Source: Muraenolepis orangiensis (lineage: Eukaryota; Chordata; Actinopteri; Gadiformes; Muraenolepididae). From it: a DNA stretch of 64,000 bases. A program made the position numbers and the translations under genes. Location: the NCBI GenBank assembly GCA_027704905.1, contig CM051006.1, positions 1,205,032 through 1,269,031 of the forward strand, in the 5' to 3' direction. Shown piece after piece: positions 14,171-33,428 of this stretch; the first letter of the stretch is position 1; every line of letters starts with the position of its first letter. Below the pieces are notes generated by a model that had not been told where the DNA came from, did no database searches, and saw only the letters and a program-made list of their open reading frames with translations.

Positions 14171-14317
14171 TTAATATATCTATATATATCTATATATCTA
14201 TCTATCTATATATCTATAGATATATATCTCTATATAGAGATATATATCTCTATAGATATATATATAGAGATATATATATATATATATATAGAGATATATA
14301 TATATATATATATATAT
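14171..14317. repeat. AT-rich compound repeat (TATATCTC type)
   Basis: Same composition as 10137-10547, lying immediately left of copy B of the duplicated segment. Confidence 0.93.
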
Positions 14318-14527
14318 ATCAAGAGTGCTCCGACATCACTTCCTGTGGAGAGGTTTGTACTTCAGTTCAGATTGATTTGACTATTGTGTTGTTTAGCGTG
14401 ATGTTGTGAACCACATTCACATGTCAGGAACCTCCCCACTGTCCTGGTGTGACTCTAGATCACACTGAGACTTTGATACGAGGACTTTGGACGAAACGTT
14501 TTCTAAAAGTCACGTGGTACTGATCAG
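14318..14527. repeat. Duplicated segment, copy B
   Basis: Near-identical to 10548-10777, lacking the short extra stretch near 10691. Flanked left by AT-rich repeat and right by CA/CATA repeats, exactly as in copy A. Confidence 0.93.
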
Positions 14528-14663
14528 TCACACACACACACACACACACCACGACACAACGTATACCACACAGCATACTAGGCTACATGCCACATATACA
14601 CATATACACATACATACACACATACACACATATACATATATACATACATACATACATACACAC

Positions 14664-14704
<41 letters not shown>
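14528..14704. repeat. CA / CATA / CATACA compound repeat
   Basis: A CA run, then an irregular stretch, then CATACATA and CA runs. It occupies the same relative position as the pure (AC)n beside copy A but is far more degenerate. Confidence 0.9.
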
Positions 14705-14705
<1 letters not shown>

Positions 14706-15112
14706 CCCTCACGTGGTTAGCATGGGGTAATGCAAAGCCCTGTTGGATACAATTGTATTATTTCAAATCCAATTAATTCAATCATTATTCATGCCATTTC
14801 AAATTAAGTTACACATAATCAAATAAAACTTAATTTAGTCCATTTTAATTAAATCTATGAGACTATTCAGTTCAACAGCTATTCAGGCCTTCAATAAATT
14901 ATGTTTTTTTTATAGTTTATTATATTTATATTGTTTATTGTGTGTACTTTTTAAAATGTTAACTTCTTTCAGAGTTGTACTAATCTCAACCCACCCCCCC
15001 AGGACTCAGGCGGCTAACAGAGAAACAGAATTTAAAAACCACAGAAATCAGCGTTTTGTCGGCCCTGGTTACAACACCAGATCGGGTTTGGTTCATTTCA
15101 CGGAACCACAGG

Positions 15113-15237
<125 letters not shown>

Positions 15238-15321
15238 CGAGTCAGCAACCACACATACATTATTCATACCCCCCACGTCTGCTCACACTTCTGATCAATC
15301 CCTCACATGATCCTCCTACAC

Positions 15322-16051
15322 CCAACCACAACTACACCAACCCCAACCAACACCAACACCAACCCAACACCAACCAACACCAACCCCAACCAACACCAAC
15401 CAACACCAACACCAACACCAACCAACACCAACCAACACCAACACCAACCCCAACACCAACACCAACCACCAACCAACACCAACACCAACCAACACCAACC
15501 CAACACCAACACCAACACCAACCAACACCAACCCCAACCAACACCAACCCCAACCAACACCAACCACCACACCAACACCAACCAACACCAACACCAACCA
15601 ACACCAACCAACACCAACCAACCCCAACCAACACCAACCCCAACCAACACCAACCCCAACCAACCCCAACCAACACCAACCAACCCCAACCAACCCAACA
15701 CCAACCCCAACCAACACCAACCAACACCAACACCAACCCCAACCAACACCAACCCCAACCAACACCAACCACCAACCAACACCAACCCCAACCAACACCA
15801 ACCCCAACCACCAACCAACACCAACACCAACCAACACCAACACCAACCCAACACCAACCCCAACCAACACCAACCCCAACCAACACCAACACCAACCAAC
15901 CCAACCAACACCAACACCAACACACCAACCAACACCCAACAACACCAAAACCAACACCAACACCAACAACACCAACACCAACAACACCAACACCAACCAA
16001 CACCAACACCAACACCAACCCAAACAACACCAACAACACCAACACCAACAC
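15322..16051. repeat. CAACAC / CAACCC hexamer-like satellite, about 730 bp
   Basis: Almost solely A and C on the plus strand: mixtures of CCAACA, CCAACC and CAACAC with no fixed higher-order unit. Several long frames on both strands (Asn/Thr/Pro/Gln on plus, Gly/Val/Leu/Trp/Cys on minus) arise because these combinations contain no stop codons; they are not genes. Confidence 0.97.
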
Positions 16052-16352
16052 CCGGCTGGGCCGGCATCCGTCGGTCTATCCACACATCAGTCCAACCCAC
16101 AATCATCCATACATCCCTTCATCATCCCTCCATCTTTTCATCTTCCTATCCGGTCCGTCGCTCCCCCTATCTGTGTCTCCATCCATCTCTCCACCTAGAT
16201 ACCTATTAATCTATCCTCTCTTCCCATCTATCCATCTCCCTGACCATCGTTCCATCCTTTTCGTTCCACGCCTTTTCAACCCTCCATCTTTACAGCTATC
16301 CATCGCTCCGTGCATCTTCATATCATATTTCTATGTGTTTCTGTGCTTGGAG

Positions 16353-16565
16353 GGCGGCAGTAGCTCAGAAAGGTAGGAGCGGGTTGTCTGTAAACGGGAG
16401 GGTTGCTGGTTCAATCCCCCCCCACCCTAACTGCTCCTGACCTGCTGGCCGTCTCCTTGCATGGCCGACACCTCCGTCCGTGTATGAAAGTGTGTATCAA
16501 TGGGTGTATGTGAGGCATAACTTCAGCAGTATAAATGAAGTTAAGGCTGTGAGATGAAAGAAGGC
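16353..16565 (+). mobile_element. tRNA-derived SINE
   Basis: Head with A-box-like GGCAGTAGCTCAGAAAGG and B-box-like TGGTTCAATCCCC (about 16410-16422). It is followed by a body with CTTGCATGGCCGACACCTCC and GTGTATGAAAGTGTGTATC, features common to a widespread teleost SINE family whose body carries a TTGCATGGC motif. The family name is not certain. Confidence 0.75.
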
Positions 16566-16826
16566 AGACAGAAGAAGGTGTGAAGGTTAGGGCTCAAGTC
16601 GTTGAGCAGACCGTTCGGGGCGGTCCTTTATGGAGCTGGTTCTAGTCAACCCGTCGCAATTCACAACAAACCAAAGCGCCGGGCTGTTTGAGCGGCCCGG
16701 CGAGGGAAGCCTCCCTGAACAGAGAAGACTTCTCAAGCTCTTATGAAGTCATGACACGCGGTCTGTGACCATCAGGAGGAGACGATCGCCGGGGAGGACG
16801 AGAGGGGTCTGAGCTGGACCATCAAC

Positions 16827-19548
<2,722 letters not shown>

Positions 19549-19790
19549 GCCAAAGGTCGGACAGCTCAGTCTGTTGGGACTTTGGGGGATCGGGAACCGG
19601 AAGGTCGCCGGTTCAAGTCCCCTGGGAAACACCTGGTCACTGCCTCAGTGCCCTTGAGCAAGGCACCAGCCCACTCCCCTGCTCCCCTGTATATCCAACA
19701 GCTGATATCCACTGCTCCTCATACTAGGATGGGTTACATGAGAGGAACTCATCTCACTGAGACCAATGGAGAGGATTTAATCACAAGAAT
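19549..19790 (+). mobile_element. tRNA-derived SINE, near full length
   Basis: Head with ACAGCTCAGTCTGTTGGGAC (A-box region) and CGCCGGTTCAAGTCCCC (B-box). The body contains TGCCCTTGAGCAAGGCACC, and the 3' part contains ATACTAGGATGGGTTACATG. The same family recurs at 29479 and 30046. Confidence 0.8.
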
Positions 19791-20329
19791 CTGAACCGTA
19801 GACGGGTCCGAGCAAACTCTCGCTCCAGGAATCAAACCCAGAACCTTTGAACTTTCAAACAACCCGAGACACCACTTCACCTTCCTGTCCCCTACACTAG
19901 GTCACAGTCATCACTTCCTCTCTCTTTAAAGGATGTTGGATGGGAGTCTCGCACCATCATCAGCCGTTGATCTGAGCGTCGCTGACATCAAACGGTCTGA
20001 GCTCCAGTAGAGGTATGAGACCCCATGAGAGTCTTCATCAGAGGGAAGAGCTCTGTCTGCTCCCCTCCCCGGCCGGGTCTCACCCTCCCCAAGCCGGGTC
20101 TCACCCTCCCCAAGCCGGGTCTCACCCTCCAACATAGATTTACATTTAATTACGTAGGCTACATAATATATTAAACGATGAATACATAAGATGTAATAAC
20201 GTGCATATTAACAGTTTATGGAGTGTAGAGGCAGTGTGGTGGGTTATTATGACTTAATTATGTTCCATGATTATGTTTATGAACTCCTGCATGGTGAAAT
20301 ATAAATCAATGTTGCCAGTCATAAACGTG

Positions 20330-20535
20330 TGTTCAGCTAGCAGTGTGTTCGGCTAGCGACGGGGTGTTCGGCTAGCAGCGATGTGTTCAGCCAGTGGCGG
20401 TGTTCACGGCTAGCGACGGTGTGTTCAGTTAGCGACATTGTGTTCGGCTAGCAGCAGTGTGCTCGGCTAGCAGCAGTGTGCTCGGCTAGCAGCAGTGTGC
20501 TCGGCTAGCAGCAGTGTGCTCGGCTAGCGGCGTGT
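20330..20535. repeat. Degenerate minisatellite GTGTGCTCGGCTAGCAGCA
   Basis: Roughly ten copies of a 19-21-bp unit with GGCTAGC core. The last four copies are nearly identical. Confidence 0.85.
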
Positions 20536-21457
20536 TAATGAGTCTCGTTCGACCCTGACCAGCTGCCTTGCATCCCCAACGCTAACATTTAGTAGCGCTT
20601 GACATTAAAAAGGCTTTGTAAATATCTAAGCCCTGACAAACGTGACGCCTGTGTCAGCGTCGCGGCGGCGCAGGATTAGCTTCTAATCATCGGTGATTGA
20701 GACGTGTTTGTACAGCGCTACAGATGGGTCAAATTACCCAACAGTACCTTAGATTTGGAGTGTTTTTTAGAAACGCTTTGTCATAACGCATCGGTTCAGC
20801 TCTTATTTTGAAGGTCATGAAGGATCGACAAACCTTCAGCTATGCTTGCTAGCTAGGAGAGTACCACGCGTTAGTGTGGCTAGGGCTCGTCGAACAGTAT
20901 GTATGAAGTATGGCTGTTGGTCAACGACACACATGTGCCATTCAGAAGAATAGATGAGCATCACATGTTCACAAGTGAAATGGTATTAGAAAGAGCACCT
21001 AATTGAGTGGAACAGAACAGACCAGCATACAATAGACCAGAATAGACCAGAATAGACCAGCATGAAACATACGTTCAGTAAAGAGTAGCGTGCTGTACGT
21101 CCGGTACGTTTTGAATCCCACAAATCAGTAAATATAAATGCAGAAGTCAAAACATGGGAACCAGTTCATGTAACGGTCGGTTCTGATTTGAACCCGGTAC
21201 TGAAACAAGGGAAGTGAAGGCTGAGTGTGGATGGCTCACATCCCTCAGAGCAGCACGTACACCAGAAGACCACATCCATCCCTCAGAGCAGCACGTACAC
21301 CAGAAGACCACATCCATCCCTCAGACCCACGGCTCACACACAGGAGGACGCTCCCCCACACCATCAACACTTCTTCACCGGCTGGAATATGAAACCAACA
21401 TTTATCTGTGCTCTCTTATCCCAGGGCTAATCTTAAACATAAAGTGTGTGCCTTTGT
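20536..21457. other. Unique sequence with short direct repeats, no gene seen
   Basis: Includes ATAGACCAGA repeats near 21025-21062 and a roughly 48-bp direct duplication at about 21238-21330. No gene supported. Confidence 0.5.
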
Positions 21458-21850
<393 letters not shown>

Positions 21851-22013
21851 ATAAATGTGGTAACCCCTGGCACTCCATCATCTCTTGTGGCTGTCGACCA
21901 ATGGCAGCACAGAAAAAACAGCGCTCTCTCTCTCTCTCTCTCTCTCCAGAGGAGGAGAGAAGCGAGGGACTCCATTTGGGCGCTTGCCCAAGGGCACAAG
22001 TCAGTGGGCCAAT

Positions 22014-22224
<211 letters not shown>

Positions 22225-22284
22225 TAGGAATGGAAATTAGACAATTGTCCAGAGATAATACAATTAAAAAGAGGGGAATCCCGG

Positions 22285-22515
22285 GAGAGAGAGAGAGGGG
22301 GGGAGAGAGAGGGGGGGAGGGAGGGGGGGAGGGGACGGGCGGGAGGGGGGAGGGGACAGAGGGGGGGAAGAGAGAGGGGAAGAGAGGAGGGAGAGAGAGA
22401 GGAGGGGGAGAGAGAGGGGAGGGGAGAGGGCGAGAGAGAGGGGAGAGAGGGGGGAGAGAGAGAGGAGGTGAGAGGGGGGGAGGGAGAGAGAGAGGGGGGG
22501 AGGGGAGTAGCCGGG
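22285..22515. repeat. G-rich purine tract (GAGAGGGGG)n
   Basis: About 230 bp that is nearly all G and A on the plus strand, with many runs of three or more G. It has quadruplex and triplex potential. Confidence 0.9.
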
Positions 22516-22919
22516 AGGAAGTGAGACAGAACCTTCGCTCTGCACGGTTCCAGGTTCAGTGGTCAGTCTAGTCACTGCCTTAACGGAGGGAGGGGGGGGG
22601 AGGGGGGGGGATGTGGGGGGGGTGGGGGGTGGTGGTAGAGCCAGCCTCCATTGTCTGGGAGCAAATTGGAATCCACTGAACTGTAAAGTATTCATGGTCT
22701 GGAAACAGAAGCCGACCCTCCGGACGCCTGGCAGCCATCACAGAGCTCCATGCCCGCCAGAACCAGAATGGGAAGTGATGGAGCTTCTTATACTTTATTA
22801 TACATATATTCAAATGAGCTCCACTTATTCATAGATCGCAGATAGTGTGTGAGCGTCAGCGTGAAGAAAACACATAAACCTGCAGCTTCCCTTTTTAATT
22901 GCATATTGTATGTGAATGT

Positions 22920-23268
22920 GACACCTGTCCTACACACACACACCTGTCCAACACACACCTGTCCTACACACACACACACACCTGTCCTACACACACACAC
23001 ACCTGTCCTACACACACACACACACACACACACCTGTCCAACACACCTGTCCTAGACACACACCTGTCCTAGACACACACCTGTCCTAGACACACACCTG
23101 TCCAACACACCTGTCCTACACACACACACCTGTCCTACACACACACACCTGTCCTACACACACACACACACACACACACCTGTCCAACACACACCTGTCC
23201 AACACACACCTGTCCTAGACACACACCTGTCCTAGACACACACCTGTCCTAGACACACACCTGTCCAA
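22920..23268. repeat. Minisatellite ACACACCTGTCCTA
   Basis: About twenty copies of ACACACCTGTCC followed by TAC, AAC or TAGAC and a variable CA run. A block of several copies is duplicated, so higher-order structure is visible. Confidence 0.93.
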
Positions 23269-23534
23269 ACTGGGGAGAAGATAACTGCAACAGCCAGAAA
23301 GACACAAAGATTTCAAACACTAAACCAAAAACATGTGTCTGAATTTAATCAATCAACCCACACACACGATAATATCACGCAACACAACATGTGAGGGTTG
23401 GTTTCCGGTTCATGTGAATCCATCCATCTCTCTCTCTCTCTCTCTCCCTGGCTGTGGACTGACTGAGGGTTCTGGTTCAGAGACCAGACAGCTGGCCAGG
23501 CTGTCAGGCAGCTGGAACACGCTGCTGCTGCCTT

Positions 23535-23647
<113 letters not shown>

Positions 23648-24077
23648 TCCAATACTAATGCCAAATTATCATCGAGCCAATGACCCATATTCTGTCTGCA
23701 GTCTTTCATAGACCACTGCTGCAGAGCATGCTCTGCAGTGAGCACACACACACACACGCAACCGTGCATTTGCTGCATGTCATGCACAGATGTGCACACA
23801 CACACACACAGTTCAGATTAATGTCATTCTGAAAGGCTGGCGTTCCCTCAGAGGGTCTTGCAGCAACACCTCGAACCCCCAGAACCAAATAAAAGCTTGA
23901 AAGAAGAAAAAGAGAAGACCTCAGCAACTAGCAAGCTAATTCACCACAACTATCGCCTTGGAAACGGAGAAGCCACGATCCGATTGGATCACATGTTGTT
24001 TTAGCAGGAGAACAGCGGGGGAGGGGGAGGGGGAACTCTGAACCCTCTGTTCTTCTTCCAGATGTTTCTGCTTCTCT

Positions 24078-24257
<180 letters not shown>

Positions 24258-24435
24258 CTCTCTCGCTCCCTCACACACACACTCTCATTCTTCCTCCCTC
24301 ACACATACTCTCTCCCTTAGAGACATCCCTCACACACATACGTTCTGACACAATTTCTCTTACACACACACATTCCCTCTCCTTTTCTCTCACACTTTCT
24401 CTCCGTCTTCCACACATAAATACACCCTTTCTCAC

Positions 24436-24479
<44 letters not shown>

Positions 24480-24519
24480 TCCTCACAAACATACTCATTC
24501 GCTTTGTCTCCATCTAGGC

Positions 24520-24718
24520 CTCTCTCCCTATGCCTTGCTCTCTAGGCCTCTTTCTCTAGGCCTCTTTCTCTAGGCCTCTTTCTCTAGGACTCTCTCTCTC
24601 TAGGCCTCTCTCCCTGCCTCTCTCTCTCTCTCTCCCTGCCTCTCTCTCCCTGCCTCTCTCTCTCGCTCTCTCTCCCTGCCTCTCTCTCTCTCTCTCTCTG
24701 CCTCTCTCTCCCGGCCTC
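24520..24718. repeat. CT-rich minisatellite (TAGGCCTCTTTCTC, then TCTCTCCCTGCC)
   Basis: Two related pyrimidine-rich repeat units in tandem. Confidence 0.88.
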
Positions 24719-26519
24719 TACAGAAAGCGGTAAACCCCGTAGCACAGGATAACACCTTGGGGTCTTTCCTTGTTATTCCTGCCAGGATGTGAAGCGTTAC
24801 CGTCGGGTCTGAAGGAGAGCGTTTAAAAGTTCATTTTCTGGCGGATTCTAGCGATGTAGTTTAAATGCCGCCAAGGGAGGCTAGCCACAGCTCTTTAGCG
24901 TTAGCCTGGGAGCTGTCCTCACATGACACATAACCGATCCGGACCAGAGGGAGCACCACATTACGATAGAAAGATCCACTCAGCAAGATTAGAAAGTTCT
25001 GGAGACTTTTGCAGAATCATCGGAAATTGTAGCCGTTTTTCAGGGATTCAAAAGAAAAGTATAATAGCAAATATAATGTATAATAGCAAAAATAATGTGT
25101 ATTATGTATTGATGTATCCTGAGAGGGTCACTTGGACAGACATTGAAATATATTTTATTTATGAATATAATTATATAAATATTATAGAAAACAGTACGTA
25201 CGACTACTATGACTACAACCACAAAGCAAAGATTTTTTCCAGTTTGTTGATGTTACATTTAGAAACACATTGTGAAACTACTACTACCACGACTACTACT
25301 ACTACTACTAATCACTTAAAAAGGTTTCTAACATTTACCACCGACTTTGAAATCCAATTTATTTCCTAAAGCGTTACCTAATACAACCACTTAGGTCTCT
25401 GAATGTTCTAGGCTGAACCTGACCCACCTGGTCGTGTGTTTTGCTGAAACATCTCCGTCTGCTAATGGAGGACGAGAGCAGTCCCTCTGAAGGACACGCT
25501 CAATTACACCAGAGAAAAGTCACCAAAAGCCTCTCTCTCTCCCTCTCCCTTTTGTGTTGCACCGGAACCTTCCGGAACAATTAAAGGTCTAAATTGTGTT
25601 GCCCCCCCCCTGCTCTTCACACTTGGCTGCTGCCTTCATGAGGCTGAAAGAAAAATAACAAAAACGGTGGCAGGTTTAACCCCCCCCCCAGGAGGGTTAA
25701 CCCCCCCCCCCCCCAGGAGGGTTAACCCCTTCAGTACCAGTGTACTACGAGTCCTTCTGAGGAAATGTGTTTTTGAGGAAGCTCCATCGATCAGGACCGT
25801 CTGAGGGACCGACCATCGATCGGTCGGACGCCAGACGGAAAACGACACAAAAATAAACGGATAAAACGGGAGCGGTTGTCTTTCATCAGGAGTTTGGTCT
25901 GAGACGACGACCGGAGGAAGTTGGGCGGAGGTGTGAGTGTTTGTTGATAAATGGCTGCACTCAACCAAGGGGAGAGGAGGGGGAGGAAGGGAGGGAGGGA
26001 GGGAGGGAGGTTTTCATCAGAATCAATAACACCTTGAGAGAAATGGATAAAGACACAATTTCAACCACAATCTCACAATCACAAAAAAAAATACCAAGCG
26101 TCTTGTTTTGATGTATCGCAGAGATCCGACGGCGTTGTGCTGAGTCATCAATCTGAGACCCAACCCAACTACACCCCCCTCTCTCCCCCCCCTGCCTCCC
26201 CCCTCTCCCCCCCCCCCCGCCCACTCGAGGACCAGGGAAACTGTTGGAGACAAAAAACCAACGTAGCACAAGCAGCACATGTGTTCCTATTGCTCTGTGA
26301 TGTTTCTTATTATTCCAATGAGCTCACAGCTAGCACGCAGAACCAGAGGATCAGCATTAAGAGGAAACCGCGCTATAGGCTCTTTAGACCCCCCAGAGGC
26401 AGGGGGGGGGGCACGCTAGGATAGCAGTATGCCGCTTTGTTTTCCTACCAGATGAAACCCCACCCTGCTACGACTTCCTGGGTACACAACACGCAGCCAG
26501 AGATACAAGGAGACCGCAT
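24719..26519. other. Unique sequence, no gene seen
   Basis: Includes C runs near 25680-25730 flanking a repeated GGAGGGTTAACCC motif, and a GGGA tetramer run near 25990. No exon is supported on either strand. Confidence 0.45.
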
Positions 26520-26524
26520 CTGAA

Positions 26525-26888
26525 GTAGCGTTAGCTGTAGCGGTAGCGGTAGAGGTAGCGGTAGCGGTAGCCCTAGCGGTAGCTGTAGCCAGTAGCAGCA
26601 GTGGTAGCTGTAGCAGTAGCATTAGCTGTAGCAGCAGGGGTAGCAGCACACAGCAGTAGCACTGGCAGTGAAAGTTGCATTATTGTAGTTGTACTAGCAG
26701 TAAAAGTAGCATTATCAGTGACAGTAGCAATAGTGGTAGAAGTAGCGTTAGCACTAGCAGTGAAAGAAGCACCGTCACCGACAGTAACATTATAGCAGTA
26801 GCACTAGCAGTGAGAGTAGCATTAGCGGTGGAAGTAACACTAGCATTAGCGGTATCAGGAGTAGTAGCATTAGTGATAGTGCACTAGC
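26525..26888. repeat. Degenerate GTAGC(A/G) hexamer array, left part
   Basis: Imperfect GTAGCA, GTAGCG and GTAGAA repeats. The array resumes at about 27063 after an inserted dispersed-repeat fragment. Confidence 0.88.
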
Positions 26889-27060
26889 GATTCAAGATAA
26901 CTTTATTTATCCCGAAGGAAATTAAGGTTGACAGTTGAAACAGGGGGAATAAATGCACACAAAATATACTAATACCTAAAACTAAATAACAACAAACTAA
27001 ACTAGTATAAACAAAATATAACTAAATGAAATCTAAATGTATTGTTGTATTGATAGATGA
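26889..27060 (-). mobile_element. LINE-type 3' end fragment
   Basis: Read on the minus strand, it contains TTCCTTCGGGATAAATAAAG followed by TTATCTTGAATC, a common teleost retrotransposon 3'-terminal sequence with a built-in AATAAA. AT-rich sequence follows. It interrupts the GTAGC array. The family is not resolved. Confidence 0.5.
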
Positions 27061-27062
27061 AT

Positions 27063-27240
27063 TGATGACAGTAGCATCGGTGGTAGCGGTAGAATCAGCC
27101 AGGACAGTAACGCTTGTAAATAGTAACGCGATGGCCGCAGTAGCAGCACAAGTAATGGTAGCGCTAGCAGTGACCGTAGCGCTAGCAGTGACGGTATCAT
27201 TTGAGGGAACATTAGCATTGGCTGTAGCGGCTATTTACAG
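27063..27240. repeat. Degenerate GTAGC(A/G) array, right part
   Basis: Continuation of the hexamer array after the dispersed repeat at 26889-27060. Confidence 0.85.
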
Positions 27241-30214
<2,974 letters not shown>

Positions 30215-30310
30215 CCCCTGTATGTACAATAGCTGCCCACTGCTTCTAATACTAGGATGGGTAAAATGCAGAGAAACCCATTTCACTGAGTTTACATCAC
30301 CAATAAAGAG

Positions 30311-30794
30311 GATTCAATCCTCCCCATTTACAAAACCCTGGGATCTGGGATTCTGGGTTTCTGCTCATGCAGGTTTTGATTGAATGAGCAGAACCATGTC
30401 CCCAGAATTCCTGGGTTTAGTTTTTTTAGGAACCCTGTGTTAAACTAGAATCAACCGGTTTTGCCGGATTCTGGGGACCGTGTTACAGAACCAAAACCCA
30501 AACGAGCACGAGACTCAAAATCCTCAATCAAAACCCAAATGAGCGGATACCACAAAATACAGATCTTCAATTAAAACCTTGAGGAGCAGAAACACGCTCA
30601 TTCACCACTAAAACGACACATCACCGCGAGGTGCCAGGATCAACCGACCGCTCACACACTGATGGGCCGTGACAGCGGTGGTCAAAGGTGCCATGTTTCC
30701 TCTCTTTCTAGGAGACCCATCACGTGTTTTAGTCATGTTAGTGTTAGTGTTTGGCCCACCTGCATGTCCTCGCTAATCACCACACAACTACAGC
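30311..30794. other. Unique sequence with weak inverted motifs, no gene seen
   Basis: GTTTTGATTGAATGAGCAGA near 30371 and CAATCAAAACCCAAATGAGC near 30521 form a weak inverted pair. No gene supported. Confidence 0.45.
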
Positions 30795-30945
30795 TGCTGT
30801 GTAGTGTGCTGTGTAGTGTGGTGTGTAGTGTGTAGTGTAGTGTGGTGTGTAGTGTGTAGTGTGTAGTGTAGTGTAGTGTGTATAGTGTGTGTGTGTGTAG
30901 TGTGTAGTGGTGTGTAGTGTGTGTAGTGTGGTGTGTGTATTTCAG
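30795..30945. repeat. Degenerate GTGTAGT repeat
   Basis: Mixtures of GTGTAGTGT, GTGGTGTGTA and short GT runs. Confidence 0.88.
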
Positions 30946-31669
30946 AAGATGTGCTCCGAGACAGGCATTAAGTAGCACATCCGGACTCCATTTTCCCATC
31001 ATTTTTGGTCCAACTGACTAATGCGGATCGATTTTTTAATTAATTAGTCAAGTTGTGACCGAGAACAGCAGCAGCCAAGTGTCTGCCTTGTAACCCTTTG
31101 GGGCCGTCAATGAATGTCCTCAAAAAGTGTTCCTGTGTTTCACCAAGTCTCGTTCAAGGAGAAGTCTCGCTCTGAAATCTCATGAGAGTTGAGTTGGAGA
31201 GACGAGTGACGGCCATAGGTTGTTGGTGGTGTTGGAATCCACAAAGCGTAGCTTAGTGTCATCTTAAATATTGTTCAAAGTATTTTTTTCACTGCAAGAC
31301 TTCTCCTGGAGCGAGATTATAGTTTGACACAATAACAAACATGCTGGATGAAAGGTGAAAATAAAGACACTTAAATCCATCCGAGTGTCAGTGACAAAAA
31401 CCCTTTTAGAGACGCACATTGACGGGTGCAATTGGCCCAATAGATTACATTTCTTTGGTTTCGGTCAATACTGAGACATCTTTAAAAAAGAGAGTTGTCT
31501 GCATTAGTCAGTTAGACCCAAAACCATGTTAAAATGGGGTCCAGGTTAAAAACGATTCCCATTTAAGAGTTTGAAACTGAAAGGAACCTTCTGTCAGTTC
31601 GTACCAGTTCGTACCAATACAATGTGGGAAATCGATGTTAATGCGATCAATTCCCCTTTTCATGTATCG
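30946..31669. other. Unique sequence, no gene seen
   Basis: No supported gene, RNA or recognised transposon. Confidence 0.5.
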
Positions 31670-32048
31670 CCAGTTCTCTAGGGCTGTTGTTCCAACTGTT
31701 GTTCTCTGGTCATGTAGCACCAGTTCTCTAGGGCTGTTGTTCCAACTGTTGTTCTCTGGTCATGTAGCACCAGTTCTCTAGGGCTGTTGTTCCAACTGTT
31801 GTTCTCTGGTCATGTAGCACCAGTTCTCTAGGGCTGTTGTTCTAACGGTTGTTCTCTGGTCATGTAGCACCAGTTCTCTAGGGCTGTTGTTCCAACTGTT
31901 GTTCTCTGGTCATGTAGCACCAGTTCTCTAGGGCTGTTGTTCCAACTGTTCTCTGGTCATGTAGCACCAGTTCTCTAGGGCTGTTGTTCTCTGGTCATGT
32001 AGCACCAGTTCTCTAGGGCTGTTGTTCTCTGGTCATGTAGCACCAGTT
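31670..32048. repeat. 50-bp minisatellite, about eight copies
   Basis: Units starting CAGTTCTCTAGGGCTGTTGT. The first copies are spaced by exactly 50 bp; the last three are internally shortened (loss of the CCAACTGTT part). Confidence 0.97.
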
Positions 32049-32514
32049 TCTATTTTAGTTTATATTTCTACTTCATAGAACACCCATGCCCCCCCCCTGT
32101 TTTATAAAAAGCTTTCCAGCAGATAAAATACTTCTCTAATGACCAACACCTCAATTCACTGCAAGTGTCTCTGGATCAAAGAATCCACTAAATAACTAAA
32201 AGAGTAACCGACTTAAATCGATGCCCTTACAGTGAAAACCAATCCCAAGGCAGCCTCTGGGCATCACCTTGGCTTTATACGTTTAAAAGCGTTGTTACCG
32301 TGGCAACTATATTTCACAAAAACGAACAAAACCTAAAGAACACAGTCAGTCCAAGCTGACCAAACTGCAGAAGAAAGAAAAAGGGAAAAAAACACCCCGA
32401 GGAGAGCAGGTGATTTCTAGCAGCCGGGCGTCACGCTTCACCAGGTTCTCCTGATGACATCACAGCTCCTTCCTGTGGGCGGGACCGGAGGAGGAGAGGG
32501 TTGGGTCCTGTTTG

Positions 32515-32606
32515 TCGGGGAGGCGGGAGTTCGAGGGGGCGGGAGTTCGAGGGGGCGGGAGTTCGAGGAGGCGGGAGTTCGAGGGGGCGGGAGTTCGAGG
32601 GGGCGG
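32515..32606. repeat. GGGGGCGGGAGTTCGA repeat
   Basis: Five to six tandem copies of a 16-18-bp G-rich unit. Confidence 0.9.
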
Positions 32607-33337
32607 TGCGGTTCCCTCAGGAATGCTGAGGTCCAGGAATGTTAACCACCAGCCTGCTGCTGAGGAACGTCTCCGTGGCTTCAAGGACCATTAGCCAGTG
32701 TGTAAAGAGTGCGTAAAGCTGCTTCTCTTCAGCGTGGGCCGGTGGTTACTGCCTTGTTGACCATACTTAAACTAATCTATATGAGGTTAAAATGGTCAAA
32801 TAAGCAACTTTTCTAATATAAATAGTATTCAGGGCAGTACATTGTCCACCTACAGTCATATCTAGATTTGAAGTAATGTGTTTAAAGTAATACAAATATA
32901 ATAATTATTATACCATTTATTAAAAATATCTATATAAAATTCAAATCAAAGTAAAATAACTTCATAAAGTTGCTTTATAATGTCTCACTCTTTATGGAAA
33001 TATTGCTGTGAAAAAAGTAAATATTGAAGCCAAAGCAGAACCAGCAGCCAATCACAGAGGGAGGCGGCTTGGCGTTCCCATGAGCCTCTAGTGCCCTGAC
33101 CCCCAGGTGTGCTCGCTCCCCCGTGCTCCCTAACGACCGCCATTAGCGGCAGCACTACCTGCATCCGGCTCCCCGCCAGGGTCAAAGGTCAACAGTAGGC
33201 CAAACCCCTGAGATGAGCTTGCATCCCCGAGGGGAGGAGTGTGCGGTTCACACACACACACATCCGCCCGTCTCCCTTCCTCCCTCTCGAGAGGGAGGAA
33301 GGGAGACGAGCGGGGGAGTACAGTAGAAGAGAGAGCT
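32607..33337. other. Unique sequence, no gene seen
   Basis: No supported feature. Contains a short inverted CCTTCCTCCCTCTCGAGAGG motif near 33276. Confidence 0.5.
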
Positions 33338-33428
33338 GAGGTCAGAGATTTGAGATGGTGGGCGGGGCCAGGATTAAACACAGATGGTGGGCGGGGCCAG
33401 GATTAAACACAGATGGTGGGCGGGGCAA
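33338..33428. repeat. About 31-bp repeat, nearly three copies
   Basis: Units of GATGGTGGGCGGGGCCAGGA followed by TTAAACACA. The third copy diverges. Confidence 0.85.
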
